Below are positions 37,931 through 46,797 of a stretch of DNA of 62,419 nucleotides, piece after piece. The notes under the pieces were generated by a model that saw nothing but the letters and a program-made list of their open reading frames with translations, was not told the DNA's origin and did no database searches. How positions within the stretch are numbered: the stretch's first letter is position 1; each line of letters begins with the position of its first letter. This DNA is from an uncultured Bacteroidota bacterium (GTDB lineage: Bacteria > Bacteroidota > Rhodothermia > Rhodothermales > Salinibacteraceae): assembly GCA_913056185.1 (NCBI GenBank), contig CAJXLV010000016.1:1-62419 (forward strand). Direction: 5' to 3'. The position numbers and the translations under genes are program-made.

Positions 37931-38518
37931 ATGGCCCTCCCCTCCATTCTGGACGCGGCGCATCGCTGTGCGGCCGAAGGGCTTACGAGGGGCGACCTGG
38001 CCATCGACGCGACGGTGGGCAACGGGCACGACACGTTGTTTTTGTTGCGGCAGGTGGGGGCGTCGGGGCGCGTGCTGGGGGTCGACATTCAAGCCGACGC
38101 GCTGTCCGCGACCCGCAAGCGAGTGCACGAGGCAGACGCCGCACTCCTGGACCACCTTCGCCTGGTGCACGACGGGCACGAGGCGCTGAGAGAGCACGTC
38201 GACCCTGCCGATGCGGGGCGCGTGGGGGCTGTCATGTTCAACCTGGGCTATTTGCCCGGCGGCGACCATCGCATTACGACCCGGCCGGAGACCACTGTCC
38301 CGGCGCTCCGTGCGGCCTTCGATCTCCTGCGGCCGGAGGGAGGCGTGCTGACGGTGGTGGTGTATCCCGGACACGAGGGCGGGGCCGAGGAGGCGGCCGC
38401 CGTGGCGGAGTGGGCCGCGGGTCTGTCCCAGGCGCACGGCCGCGCCTTCTGGTACCAGTTTGCGAACGCCTCTGGCGCCCCGCCCCGCCTGCTTGCCGTG
38501 GAGAAACGAGCGCCGTGA
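37931..38518 (+). CDS. Class I SAM-dependent methyltransferase, MnmM/YtqB-like
   Basis: The 195-residue protein has motif I AIDATVGNGHDTLFLL, then VLGVDIQADALSAT, and the motif FNLGYLPGGDHRITT. This is diagnostic for the YtqB/MnmM (rRNA-methylase-like COG) group, which installs the terminal methyl of 5-methylaminomethyl-uridine at the tRNA wobble position in Gram-positives. The C-terminus TVVVYPGHEGGAEEA also matches. The ATG at 37931 is chosen from homology; the frame is open upstream to 37817. It is transcribed away from aroB, with 80 bp between the genes' flanks after the aroB start, and is followed by the NRDE gene 80 bp later. tRNA modification is likely from family membership but not proven for this lineage. 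Confidence 0.85.
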   Translation: MALPSILDAAHRCAAEGLTRGDLAIDATVGNGHDTLFLLRQVGASGRVLGVDIQADALSATRKRVHEADAALLDHLRLVHDGHEALREHVDPADAGRVGAVMFNLGYLPGGDHRITTRPETTVPALRAAFDLLRPEGGVLTVVVYPGHEGGAEEAAAVAEWAAGLSQAHGRAFWYQFANASGAPPRLLAVEKRAP

Positions 38519-38598
38519 CCGTAGCGGCGGCCGCCCCCGTCGCCGCGCCTGTAACGCCCGGGCCCGTCGCACGACTCACTTTATCCCCGCCTTCCCTC

Positions 38599-39372
38599 AT
38601 GTGCCTCATTCTGTTTGCGCAAAATACGCACCCGGATTATCCACTGGTCTTTGCCGGCAACCGAGATGAATTCTACGAGCGCCCCACCGCCCCGGCGTCG
38701 TTCTGGGACGACGCGCCCCACGTGCTCGGCGGGCGCGACCGCAAAGCAGGTGGTACCTGGCTGGGCATTACCCGCCGCGGCTACTGGGCCACCGTCACCA
38801 ATGTGCGCGACTCCCGCCCGGCCCGCGATGCGGCGCCGTCGCGGGGCCACCTCGTCGCAACCTTCCTCCGCGAGGAGCCCGATCCGGAAGCATACCTGGC
38901 GTCGGTCCGCCCGCGTGCCCACCGCTACAACGGGTTCAACCTGCTCGTGGGCACGCCTCGCACCACCCACTACCTCTCCAACCGCGACGGATCCCCGCGT
39001 GCGGTGGAGGACGGGGTGCACGGAATGAGCAATGCCCAGCTCGACGATGCCTGGCCCAAGGTGGAGCGCGGCACCGCCCGCCTCCGCTCGATCCTGGACG
39101 ATGCCCCGACCCCCGACCAACTGCTGGACGGACTGGACGACCGCCGCCCAGCCCCCGACGATCGGCTGCCGCAGACGGGCGTGGGGCAAGAAACGGAACG
39201 GATGCTCTCGCCCCCCTTTATCGAAAGCGACCAGTACGGCACCCGCGCCTCCACCGCCTTCCTTGTCCACCGCTCCGGCTCCGTCACATTTGCCGAGCGC
39301 ACCTTCGACCGCGGAACGCCCGTCAAGACCCGGCGCTTTTCCTTTGACATGGCGCCCCCCGCGGCGGGGTGA
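38599..39372 (+). CDS. NRDE family protein (TANGO2-like)
   Basis: The protein begins MCLILFAQNTHPDYPLVFAGNRDEFYERPTAPA with the family-naming NRDE motif, in which Cys2 is a possible N-terminal nucleophile as in Ntn-hydrolases. The following GGRDRKAGGTWLGITRRG and FNLLVG also match. The length (257 residues) is normal. In eukaryotes TANGO2 is linked to heme or lipid trafficking and Golgi organisation; bacterial members have no agreed role. The upstream frame remains open for more than a kilobase but overlaps other genes, and homology begins exactly at the ATG at 38599. It is probably part of a short run with the methyltransferase and the hydrolase-OsmC gene, each separated by about 75-80 bp. 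Confidence 0.9.
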   Translation: MCLILFAQNTHPDYPLVFAGNRDEFYERPTAPASFWDDAPHVLGGRDRKAGGTWLGITRRGYWATVTNVRDSRPARDAAPSRGHLVATFLREEPDPEAYLASVRPRAHRYNGFNLLVGTPRTTHYLSNRDGSPRAVEDGVHGMSNAQLDDAWPKVERGTARLRSILDDAPTPDQLLDGLDDRRPAPDDRLPQTGVGQETERMLSPPFIESDQYGTRASTAFLVHRSGSVTFAERTFDRGTPVKTRRFSFDMAPPAAG

Positions 39373-39444
39373 AGCGGTCCTCGCGGCCGCCGTTCCCGTG
39401 CCCATTGTTCTGCGCCTGTTCTTTTCGCGATCCCCTCTGTCCCT

Positions 39445-40665
39445 ATGCCGTCCGAGAGACTGACTTTCCAAAACCCCGAAGGCACTGCGCTCGCCGCCCG
39501 CCTCGACCGCCCCGACGGCGCGTCCCCCTGCGCATACGCCCTCTTTGCCCACTGCTTTACGTGCTCCAAGGACCTGCGGGCGGCCCGCGCCCTCAGCCGC
39601 GCCCTCACCCGGCACGGCATCGCGGTGCTCCGGTTCGACTTCACGGGCCTGGGCGAGAGTGAAGGCGACTTCGCCGACACAAACTTTTCCTCCAACGTGG
39701 ACGACCTGGTCGTGGCGGCGGACTTCCTGGCGGAGCACTACGAGGCGCCGCGCATCCTTGTGGGGCACTCGCTGGGCGGCGCTGCGGTGCTGCAGGCAGC
39801 CTCTCGCCTCGATGCGGTGCAGGCCGTTTCTACCCTCGGGGCGCCATACGACCCGGAGCACGTGACGCACCTGTTGGAGGATGCGACCGAAGACATTCGG
39901 GCGACCGGCGAGGCGCGCGTGACCCTGGCGGGCCGCACCTTCACCATCCGCAAGCAGTTTCTGGACGACCTGGCCGCCACGCGCATGGAGGAGACGATTG
40001 GGGCGCTCGGCCGGGCACTGCTCGTGTTTCACTCGCCGGTGGACCGCACGGTGGGCATCGACAATGCCAGCCGCATCTTCCAGGCGGCGAAGCACCCCAA
40101 GAGCTTTGTCTCGCTCGATGATGCCGACCACCTGCTCACGACCCGGGCCGATGCGGAGTACGCCGGGGTGGTGCTCGGGGCCTGGGCGGAGAAGTACGTC
40201 GACCGGTCGCGCTCCGAGCGGCAGGCGCCCGAGGGGCAGGTGGTCACCCGCACGGGCGAGGCCTACCGGACCGACATTCAGGCGGGGCCGCACGCCCTCG
40301 TGGCGGACGAGCCGGAGGACGTGGGCGGGGACGACGCGGGCCCTTCGCCCTACGACTACCTGCTGAGCGCGCTGGGCAGCTGTACGGGCATGACGCTCCG
40401 CATGTACGCCGACCGCAAGGGGTGGCCCCTGGAGGAGGCGATCGTGCGCCTCTCACACGCGAAGATTCACGCGAAGGACTGCGAGCACTGCGACACGAAC
40501 ACGGGAAAGGTCGATCGGATTGAGCGGGAGATTGAGGTGCGCGGTGCCCTCAGCGACGCCCAGCGCGAGCGCCTCCTCGACATCGCCAACAAATGCCCGG
40601 TTCACCGCAGCCTCCACAACGAGATCGCGGTACGCTCGTCGTTGCGGAGGACGATGCCGGAATAG
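39445..40665 (+). CDS. Fusion of alpha/beta hydrolase and OsmC-type peroxidase domains
   Basis: Residues 1-250 form an alpha/beta hydrolase. It has FAHCFTCSKDLRAARALSRAL, then FDFTGLGESEGDF, the nucleophile elbow VGHSLGGAA, and the late Asp/His in SLDDADHLL. Residues 265-406 form an OsmC domain with GPSPYDYLLSALGSCTGMTLRMYADRKG and the second Cys in ANKCPVHRSL; both redox cysteines are present. OsmC proteins reduce organic hydroperoxides. The fused hydrolase may release fatty-acid hydroperoxides or other acyl substrates first. This domain pair is known in several bacterial phyla, so the fusion is not new. It has no signal peptide and is predicted cytosolic. Confidence 0.93.
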   Translation: MPSERLTFQNPEGTALAARLDRPDGASPCAYALFAHCFTCSKDLRAARALSRALTRHGIAVLRFDFTGLGESEGDFADTNFSSNVDDLVVAADFLAEHYEAPRILVGHSLGGAAVLQAASRLDAVQAVSTLGAPYDPEHVTHLLEDATEDIRATGEARVTLAGRTFTIRKQFLDDLAATRMEETIGALGRALLVFHSPVDRTVGIDNASRIFQAAKHPKSFVSLDDADHLLTTRADAEYAGVVLGAWAEKYVDRSRSERQAPEGQVVTRTGEAYRTDIQAGPHALVADEPEDVGGDDAGPSPYDYLLSALGSCTGMTLRMYADRKGWPLEEAIVRLSHAKIHAKDCEHCDTNTGKVDRIEREIEVRGALSDAQRERLLDIANKCPVHRSLHNEIAVRSSLRRTMPE

Positions 40666-40785
40666 GCTGTGGAGGAGAAAGGCGCGGGGGGCTTCGTCGA
40701 GAACTCACAGGATTTCGTGGACAGGAGAGGTGTAGGGTAGAACCCTTGGCGCCCGTCGGCATTACAGAGACTGCAATTTTGGCCT

Positions 40786-40859
40786 CGGGACGTGGCGCAG
40801 TTCGGTAGCGCACATGTATGGGGTACATGAGGTCGCGGGTTCAAATCCCGCCGTCCCGA
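40786..40859 (+). tRNA. tRNA-Pro (anticodon GGG)
   Basis: Acceptor arms CGGGACG (40786-40792) and CGTCCCG (40852-40858) pair fully, with A as discriminator. The anticodon arm CATGT-ATGGGGT-ACATG gives GGG, and the T-arm GCGGG-TTCAAAT-CCCGC is perfect. CCA is not encoded. Confidence 0.97.
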
Positions 40860-40942
40860 CACTGCAGTATCGAGGATGCGCGAAGGCGCAGGAACGGTCC
40901 CTCCTTCGAGCAGCCGAAAGAACACCAATAGTCCCCACTACT

Positions 40943-40980
40943 GCGCCGTTCCCGCCCTTGTGGGAACGGCGCTTTCTTTT
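40943..40980 (+). terminator. Rho-independent terminator downstream of tRNA-Pro
   Basis: GCGCCGTTCCC (40943-40953) and GGGAACGGCGC (40962-40972) form a perfect 11-bp stem around CGCCCTTGT, followed by TTTCTTTT. It ends the tRNA transcript before the RodZ-like gene. Confidence 0.9.
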
Positions 40981-41069
40981 GCAGGTAAGCGTTTCGTACC
41001 CGCCCCGGTCGCTTTTGGGATGGGGCGGATGTCTCCACCGATCAGGTCTGTTCTGGACCCCCCGTCCCT

Positions 41070-42224
41070 ATGCCTGATGCTTCGGCGCCCAGTGCTATCA
41101 AGCGGTTTGCCCGCGACCTCCGCAAGATTCGCGAGGCTCGCGCCATCTCCTTGGCCGATGTTCACGATCAGATCCAGGTTCCGCTCTCCGACCTGGAGGC
41201 GTTTGAGGAGGGCACGCTCTTTCAACGTTCCCGCATGAGTCGGGTCTACCTCCGGGCCTTTGTCCAGTCGTACGCGCAGGCCCTTGAGGTGTCTCCGGAG
41301 GCAGTGGTGGAGGCGCTATCGGAGGCGCTTGACGGTGGGTACGAGAACCAACTGGCGGTCCAGTTCTTGGACGCTTCGCCGCAGACGCCGGTTGATGTTT
41401 CTTCCGATCCCTCCGACGAGACTTCCGAAGAGACAACCGATGAAATCGAGGAAGAGACGGGGGAAGAACCTGTCTCCGCGGATGCCGATTCCGATGCCGA
41501 TTCCGATGCCGAGGACGCCCGGGATTCGTCCCGACCGCCGTCGGGGCCTGTGCCCCCGATGCGTGGTTCCGGAAGACAGGGGGGCGCCTCTCGCCCCCGT
41601 CCCGGGCGCTCCCGAGAAACCGGGGGAACGGTCGGGGCGCCCTCTATGCCCTCGCCACAGCTGCTGCGAACTCTCTCCCGACCCCGCGTGCTGCTGCTCG
41701 GAGCCATTGTGCTTCTGCTGGCCGGGGGCGTAGGGCTGTCCCAGTTGATGGGGGGAGACGACACGTCCCCCGACCGCGTCCAGGGCGCATCTGTCTCGCC
41801 CTCGCCGCCCGACCCCGCGCAAGAGACGGATTCAGCGTCCACGGTGTCCTCGTCTCCACCGTCTCCTGTTCTCACGCTCGGCGATACCCTGCACGTGACG
41901 GTTCGCGCCAACGCGCCGGTCCGGGGGCTTCGGGTGCAGCAAGACGACGACTTGCGCCGTCCCTATTGGATTGAGGCGGGGGAGGCAATGGTGTTTTCGT
42001 TTACGGAGCGCATCACGATCGAGAACGAACTTGACCGTCTTCAGCTGCTGCTGGAGCAGCATCCCTATCCCACCACGCGGCGCGACTCGCTGGGGCGTAT
42101 CCGTATTGACCGGGCCACGGCCACACGCTTCGCCGACACCCTCCGGTCGACGCCTGTTGCGCTTCCGGAGTCCCCTGTCGATACCGTGTCCGCGGCCCCG
42201 CCCGGCGCTTTGCCCCGTCAGTGA
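41070..42224 (+). CDS. RodZ-like helix-turn-helix membrane protein
   Basis: The N-terminal 75 residues form an Xre-type HTH as in RodZ (FARDLRKIREARAISLADVHDQIQV then SRVYLRAFVQSYAQAL). A long acidic Ser/Pro linker follows, then a single membrane helix at about residues 205-225 (VLLLGAIVLLLAGGVGLSQLMG), then a periplasmic DUF4115-like beta domain (LHVTVRANAPVRGLRVQQDD). RodZ links the MreB cytoskeleton to the wall-synthesis machinery. Whether this protein does so here is inference, since mreB is not nearby. The acidic linker includes a 12-bp tandem DNA duplication (GATGCCGATTCC repeated) giving DADSDADSDAE. It starts at the ATG at 41070, 90 bp after the tRNA-Pro terminator, and the PgpH gene follows after 287 bp. 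Confidence 0.8.
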   Translation: MPDASAPSAIKRFARDLRKIREARAISLADVHDQIQVPLSDLEAFEEGTLFQRSRMSRVYLRAFVQSYAQALEVSPEAVVEALSEALDGGYENQLAVQFLDASPQTPVDVSSDPSDETSEETTDEIEEETGEEPVSADADSDADSDAEDARDSSRPPSGPVPPMRGSGRQGGASRPRPGRSRETGGTVGAPSMPSPQLLRTLSRPRVLLLGAIVLLLAGGVGLSQLMGGDDTSPDRVQGASVSPSPPDPAQETDSASTVSSSPPSPVLTLGDTLHVTVRANAPVRGLRVQQDDDLRRPYWIEAGEAMVFSFTERITIENELDRLQLLLEQHPYPTTRRDSLGRIRIDRATATRFADTLRSTPVALPESPVDTVSAAPPGALPRQ

Positions 42225-42511
42225 GCGCGGTACATCTGCGCGCGCCGATGCCCTTCGCAGCGGGCGTTGCCCGATCGCTCTTGAGCGTCGCACGAGCGCC
42301 GCACACCCATCGCGCGAAGGTCCGCTCGCTCTGGTTTTGTAATGGGCGCATGTCCTCCGTGAGAGACCCACGAACCGCGATTGACGCGGCACCCCCCCTC
42401 GCAAGGATCCTCTGCGTCTCGGTTCGCATTCAGCCCCTGTTGTGCTTGTGTCGCCGATAGGCACCACGTGCGCCGACTCTGGTTTCGCCCTCACTGCCCC
42501 TCCGGTCCATC
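42225..42511. other. Intergenic gap upstream of the 7TM-HD gene
   Basis: These 287 bp between the RodZ-like and 7TM-HD genes contain no credible gene, hairpin or repeat that I can see. The promoter of the downstream gene may lie here, but no clear consensus was found. Confidence 0.4.
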
Positions 42512-45112
42512 ATGGGACTCTTCGAGATCCTCGGCTGGAAACGACGGACCCCGCCGCCTGTGGGCGAGGATCTGGAGCGAGGCCCCCGCACAGAGGAGGC
42601 TGCGCCCTGGCAGCGTGGATTGCTGCGTGGAGGGCTCATCCTGGGGCTCGTCCTGCTCACCGTGGCGGCCTTTCCGCGGGGCGATTTCTACGAGTACACC
42701 GTGGAGGTGGGCGATACCTGGCGCCAGTCGACCCTTACTGCGCCGTTCAACTTTCCGGTCTACCTGGACGCAGACCGCGTGCAGGCTCGCCGCGACACGG
42801 TGCGCAAGAATACGCCCCCGTACTTTCGGGCGTTGCTGCGGGCGCCCCAAAAGCTGTCGGAGAATCGAGACACGCTGCAGCGCCAACTCACCCGTATCTT
42901 GGGCGCGTATGTTCGGTACCGCACCCACCGCTCGGCGGGAGAGCTGGAGGCGGCAGAGCGTGACTCCTTGGAGTACATCCGCCGCCGCCGAAACGCCCTC
43001 GTGACGCTCAGCGAACCGCAGTGGGGCTTCCTGGCCAATCAGTTTTTTCAGGATCAGCAAGAAGCTCCGGGGGACCCGTCGGCTCACGGAGGAGGCCCCA
43101 TGCGCCCGTCCGAACGGCTGCTCGGGGCGGCGTACGAAGTCGGCGGCCAACTCCTGAGCGCGGGCGTCCTGGACCGGCCGCGCGACTCGATTGCCACCGA
43201 TTACATCATCGTGCGTAACGAACGGGAGCAGACGCAGCGCAGGGTCGAGAAGAGCAGCCTCTACGGCCTCAATGAAGCCTTCGAGTTTGCCGAGCAGCGC
43301 CTGGAGCAGCGGATTCGCTCCCGCGAGGAGGCCCGCATCGCGTACGCCTTCTTCCGGGCCCTTTTCGAACCCTCGCTCCGCTACCTGCGCCAAGAGACCA
43401 TCCGGGAGCGCGATCGGCGGGCGCAAAGTGTAACGTCCATTCAAGGCGGCGTGGAGGCAGGCGAGCTCATCGTGCGGAAAGGAGAGCAGGTGACCGCCGA
43501 AATCAAACGCACGCTGACGTCTTTGGAGCGCGCCCGCAAGGATCGCCTCGGGCCCAGTATCGTCTGGAAAAAAGTAGGGGGAGAGGGACTGTACACTCTG
43601 CTTGGGTTCGGGTTTTTCTTCTTTTACCTCTACCTGCTCCGTCCCGAAATCTGGACCAAACCCCGAGACCTCGTCCTGATCACCGTCATTCTCGGGATTA
43701 TCGTCGTCCTGTTTGGGGTTGTGATTCGGTCGCCCTGGTCGCTGTACGCGGTGCCCGTGGCGCTGGCCTCGGTGTTGTTCACCATTATTTTCAACTCGCG
43801 CATTGCCCTCATCGGCACGCTTTTGCTGGCCTTTACGGGGGGGCAGATGCTGGGGCTGGACCTGGAGTACAGCCTGGCGACGTTCTTTGCCGGCGCGTTT
43901 GGCATCTTCAGTGTGCGCGACATTAAGAACCGGGGGCAGTTCTTCGTGAGTGGGGGGCTCGTGTTTCTGGGCTACTTCCTGGTGCTCACTGCGACTTGGC
44001 TGTACATGGACCTTCCGCTGAGCCGCGTGGCGCCGGACCTGGCGTACGCCGCGGTGGCCTCGGCCATCACGGTCACGTCCTCGCTTTTTCTGTGGGGGGT
44101 GGAGCGCATCTTCGACATCACCACTGATCTTACGCTGCTGGAGCTATCAGACACGAACCGTCCGCTGCTTAAGAATTTAAGCCTGCGGGCGCCGGGCTCC
44201 TTCAACCACTCCCTGCAGGTGGCCAATCTGGCGGAGGCGGCGGCGGATCGTGTGGGGGCCCATACGCTGCTCATCCGTGTGGGGGCGCTGTACCACGACA
44301 TCGGCAAGATGAAAAACCCAGAGTACTTTGTCGAAAATCAGCGGACGATGGCCAATCCGCACGAGGACCTCAAGCCGCGCATGAGTGCCCTCATCATTGC
44401 GAGTCACGTGAAAGAGGGCCTCGAGATGGGGCGAGAGGAGGGGCTTCCGGAGCAGGTGCTGAAGTTTATCCCAATGCACCACGGCACGGCTCGCATCGAT
44501 TACTTCTACCAAAAGGCCATGCGCCGTGCGGACGGGGCCCTCAAGGACATCTCGGAGTCGGAGTTTCGATATCCCGGCCCCACGCCCGATTCGAAAGAGG
44601 CGGGCATCTTGATGCTGGCGGATTCGGTGGAGGCTGCCAGTCGGAGCCTCGATGATCCGTCGCCCCGACAGCTTGAGAACCTGATTGATCAGATCTTTTC
44701 AGATCGGATCGATGACGGACAGCTGGACGGCACGGATCTGACGTTTCAAGACCTCCGTCTGGTAAAAGATACGTTCCTGAAGATGCTGCTGGGAATCTAC
44801 CACGTGCGGGTGAAATATCCTGACCAGAAATACCCCGACCAAGAGAAGGGCCTTGAGGGGATGGGCCTGGCGGGCGTGTCTTTGCACGCGGAGCAGCCGT
44901 ACGTGCATGTGTCGATTGTGAAGGACCGGGACGCGTGGGCGAAGCGATTTTGGTTGGAGGACAACCGCCTGCAGCCTGCCCGGGACCCGCGGCCGCAGTT
45001 GGCCAGCATGTCGCCGCTTTCTCAGATCCACGCGACACTGAGCGAGGAGGAGGCTCCCTCGCAGGAGGCTCCCTCGCAGGAGGCGTCGTCGGCGACGCAC
45101 GAAGGCAGGTGA
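42512..45112 (+). CDS. 7TM-HD family membrane phosphodiesterase (PgpH-like)
   Basis: The 866-residue protein has one N-terminal membrane helix (LLRGGLILGLVLLTVAAF) and a large extracytoplasmic 7TMR-HDED domain (about residues 55-345). A seven-helix membrane bundle starts near residue 359 (GLYTLLGFGFFFFYLYLL), and a cytoplasmic HD domain contains FNHSLQVANLAEAA, LYHDIGKMKNPEYF and the later ASHVKEGLE. PgpH of Listeria degrades c-di-AMP, and similar activity is plausible but unproven here. The C-terminal tail contains a 15-bp tandem repeat (GCTCCCTCGCAGGAG twice near 45052-45081), giving EAPSQEAPSQEAS. The stop is 14 bp from the convergent GntR gene stop. The HD residues are intact, so activity is expected. 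Confidence 0.9.
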   Translation: MGLFEILGWKRRTPPPVGEDLERGPRTEEAAPWQRGLLRGGLILGLVLLTVAAFPRGDFYEYTVEVGDTWRQSTLTAPFNFPVYLDADRVQARRDTVRKNTPPYFRALLRAPQKLSENRDTLQRQLTRILGAYVRYRTHRSAGELEAAERDSLEYIRRRRNALVTLSEPQWGFLANQFFQDQQEAPGDPSAHGGGPMRPSERLLGAAYEVGGQLLSAGVLDRPRDSIATDYIIVRNEREQTQRRVEKSSLYGLNEAFEFAEQRLEQRIRSREEARIAYAFFRALFEPSLRYLRQETIRERDRRAQSVTSIQGGVEAGELIVRKGEQVTAEIKRTLTSLERARKDRLGPSIVWKKVGGEGLYTLLGFGFFFFYLYLLRPEIWTKPRDLVLITVILGIIVVLFGVVIRSPWSLYAVPVALASVLFTIIFNSRIALIGTLLLAFTGGQMLGLDLEYSLATFFAGAFGIFSVRDIKNRGQFFVSGGLVFLGYFLVLTATWLYMDLPLSRVAPDLAYAAVASAITVTSSLFLWGVERIFDITTDLTLLELSDTNRPLLKNLSLRAPGSFNHSLQVANLAEAAADRVGAHTLLIRVGALYHDIGKMKNPEYFVENQRTMANPHEDLKPRMSALIIASHVKEGLEMGREEGLPEQVLKFIPMHHGTARIDYFYQKAMRRADGALKDISESEFRYPGPTPDSKEAGILMLADSVEAASRSLDDPSPRQLENLIDQIFSDRIDDGQLDGTDLTFQDLRLVKDTFLKMLLGIYHVRVKYPDQKYPDQEKGLEGMGLAGVSLHAEQPYVHVSIVKDRDAWAKRFWLEDNRLQPARDPRPQLASMSPLSQIHATLSEEEAPSQEAPSQEASSATHEGR

Positions 45113-45126
45113 CCCGAAGAGGGCCA

Positions 45127-46056
45127 TCATGCGGGCACGGCATCGGCAATGGCGTCGATGGAGGCCTGGCTGACGAGGACGCGGACGGAGTGGACGTCGT
45201 GAAGGGAGGGGTTTAGGTATGGCCGCAGGCGCCGGTGGCTCGCAGGAGTCGCGAGGACCACATCCGTTTCTTCGACAAACCCCCGGAGGTGGTCGGCTTG
45301 CTGATCGATGGAGGCGGCGATGACATGTCCGGCATAGGCGGTGCGTGAGCGAAGGGCCTCGGACAAAGGCGGGATGGTATCTTGGTAGCGCGTGACAAGG
45401 CCGAGGGTATCGTGGGACTGGCAGCGGGCGACGGTTTCGAGCACGGTGGGCGGCAGGTGGGTGGCGAACCCGAGGACGTCGGTCTGGGAAAGTGTGTCGA
45501 GCACGTCGGAGAGATAAGGGTACGGGCAGAAGGCGTAGTCTGCGTCGTCGTGGCGCCCGATGCGGGAGAGAGGAACGGGAAGGATGGTTTTCTGGAGAGC
45601 ACTACTGAGCTGCTCCGCGCACATGCGGTTCAACTCATCGTGCGGGCCCACAGTGATCAGCTTGCGTTCGAGCCCGGCGTGGTCGAGCAGGGTGGCCTGT
45701 TCTTGAAAGAGGGATTCGATTTCCGCATCGCTGAGGCCGAGGCCGACGAGCTGCTGGAGGGTGTCGTTGACCACCTGTGCACCGCGCTCCATGCGTTCGC
45801 TTTTGGCCAGGGGGGTGCGCTCCTCCACCGTGTAGCCACTGCCCACCTGTGAGCGCAGTAGCCCCTCTTCTTGCAACTCTTTGTACGCCTTGCGGACCGT
45901 ATGGAAAGAAAGGCCAAGCTGGTCGCCCAGAGAGCGGGTCGAGGGAAGGGTTTCGTTGACGTTGAAGTGCCCGCTGGCGATGAGGTAGCGCAGTTGCATC
46001 TTGAGCTGCTCGCGTACCGACACGCTGCTGTCTGGGTTGACTTCGAGGGTGGGCAT
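45127..46056 (-). CDS. GntR family transcriptional regulator
   Basis: The N-terminal 75 residues are a winged helix of the GntR type: VREQLKMQLRYLIASGHF, then LPSTRSLGDQLGLSFHTVRKAYKELQEEGLL, SQVGSGYTV. The following 200 residues form an effector or oligomerisation domain I do not recognise. It is not the FadR/FCD, UTRA or aminotransferase type. It is rich in hydrophobic strands (VLGFATHLPPTVLETVARC, HVIAASIDQQADHLRGFVEETDVVLATP), reminiscent of a periplasmic-binding-type fold. A strong operator-like palindrome lies 15 bp upstream of the start codon (separate entry), so autoregulation is likely. Related half-sites occur near 50659 and 54234. The gene converges with the 7TM-HD gene. Confidence 0.88.
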   Translation of the reverse strand: MPTLEVNPDSSVSVREQLKMQLRYLIASGHFNVNETLPSTRSLGDQLGLSFHTVRKAYKELQEEGLLRSQVGSGYTVEERTPLAKSERMERGAQVVNDTLQQLVGLGLSDAEIESLFQEQATLLDHAGLERKLITVGPHDELNRMCAEQLSSALQKTILPVPLSRIGRHDDADYAFCPYPYLSDVLDTLSQTDVLGFATHLPPTVLETVARCQSHDTLGLVTRYQDTIPPLSEALRSRTAYAGHVIAASIDQQADHLRGFVEETDVVLATPASHRRLRPYLNPSLHDVHSVRVLVSQASIDAIADAVPA

Positions 46057-46071
46057 GGAGGATGCGCAGGT

Positions 46072-46101
46072 CTATTTCTGTTATTGCAATTTGAGACATA
46101 G
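46072..46101. promoter_or_regulatory. Operator-like dyad upstream of the GntR gene
   Basis: The 30-bp segment reads CTATTTCT, GTT, ATTGCAAT, TTG, AGACATAG. The central ATTGCAAT is a perfect 8-bp palindrome, the outer TCT/AGA and CTAT/ATAG pairs also match, and only the three bases on each side of the core and one outer pair break symmetry. It ends 15 bp before the GntR start codon, the expected position for an autoregulated operator. Confidence 0.65.
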
Positions 46102-46278
46102 TTTTTTGCATGCCCGAAGGAAGTCTGCAATTCCAGGGGGTGCACACTTGCAGAGGGATGCTCGTGCATTCGGGTGGGGCAGGGCCGTTTGTGAGCGCCT
46201 GCTCCCACAGCTCGCGGAAAGCGGTTGCTGAAAGCGGCGGATCTATTCTGTTTTGGGAGCGCGCGTGCGGAGGCGCGC

Positions 46279-46797
46279 TCAGGAGGGACCAGCGGACGGT
46301 TGGTGGCTTGGGTCGAACGCGTTTCTCGTTTTCTCCCGCAGGGCAGCGTACCGGGGCCAGCGGCTTGGCTTCAGCATGTGAGTGGTGCGGCCGATGGAGA
46401 GCTCCAGTTCCCACCGTGTGGCGCGCACGCTGGAGATGGGGTGCCAGGTGCGGGGGGTGTCTCGCAGCACCTCCACCACGCTCCGGAGCGCCGCCTGCCC
46501 GGGACGCACAGCAAGCTCGGCGGGAGTGCGCGCGAGCGTGAAGTGGGTCCACAGGCTCGACAGGGTGAGCGCAGCGGGGAGGCCCCAGACCAGGTAGCCC
46601 CAGACCGTCTCCCCGAGCAACGCCGAGGTCGTGGCACCGACCATGAGCGGCACGGTGCACACCGCCAGGGGACCGGCGAGGGCGCGCGTATACACCACAC
46701 GTCCCGGCGTATGCCCGGGGTGGTCTGTGCTCTGAAAAATCGTCGGCACGGGGCAGAAGGGGGCACGAGGGGAGGGCAGCGCGTTACGCCACGGCAC
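46279..46797 (-). CDS. Small membrane protein, function unknown
   Basis: This 172-residue protein has two adjacent hydrophobic segments (ALAGPLAVCTVPLMVGATTSAL and TVWGYLVWGLPAALTL) and then a basic soluble tail (WELELSIGRTTHMLKPSRW). I recognise no domain. The ORF start at 46797 overlaps the 3' end of the pruA gene by 14 bp. A GTG at 46749 would avoid the overlap and begin just before IFQSTDHPGHTPGRVVYTRAL. It is probably translated from the pruA message. An inner-membrane accessory role is possible, but no evidence points to a specific one. Confidence 0.6.
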   Translation of the reverse strand: MPWRNALPSPRAPFCPVPTIFQSTDHPGHTPGRVVYTRALAGPLAVCTVPLMVGATTSALLGETVWGYLVWGLPAALTLSSLWTHFTLARTPAELAVRPGQAALRSVVEVLRDTPRTWHPISSVRATRWELELSIGRTTHMLKPSRWPRYAALREKTRNAFDPSHQPSAGPS

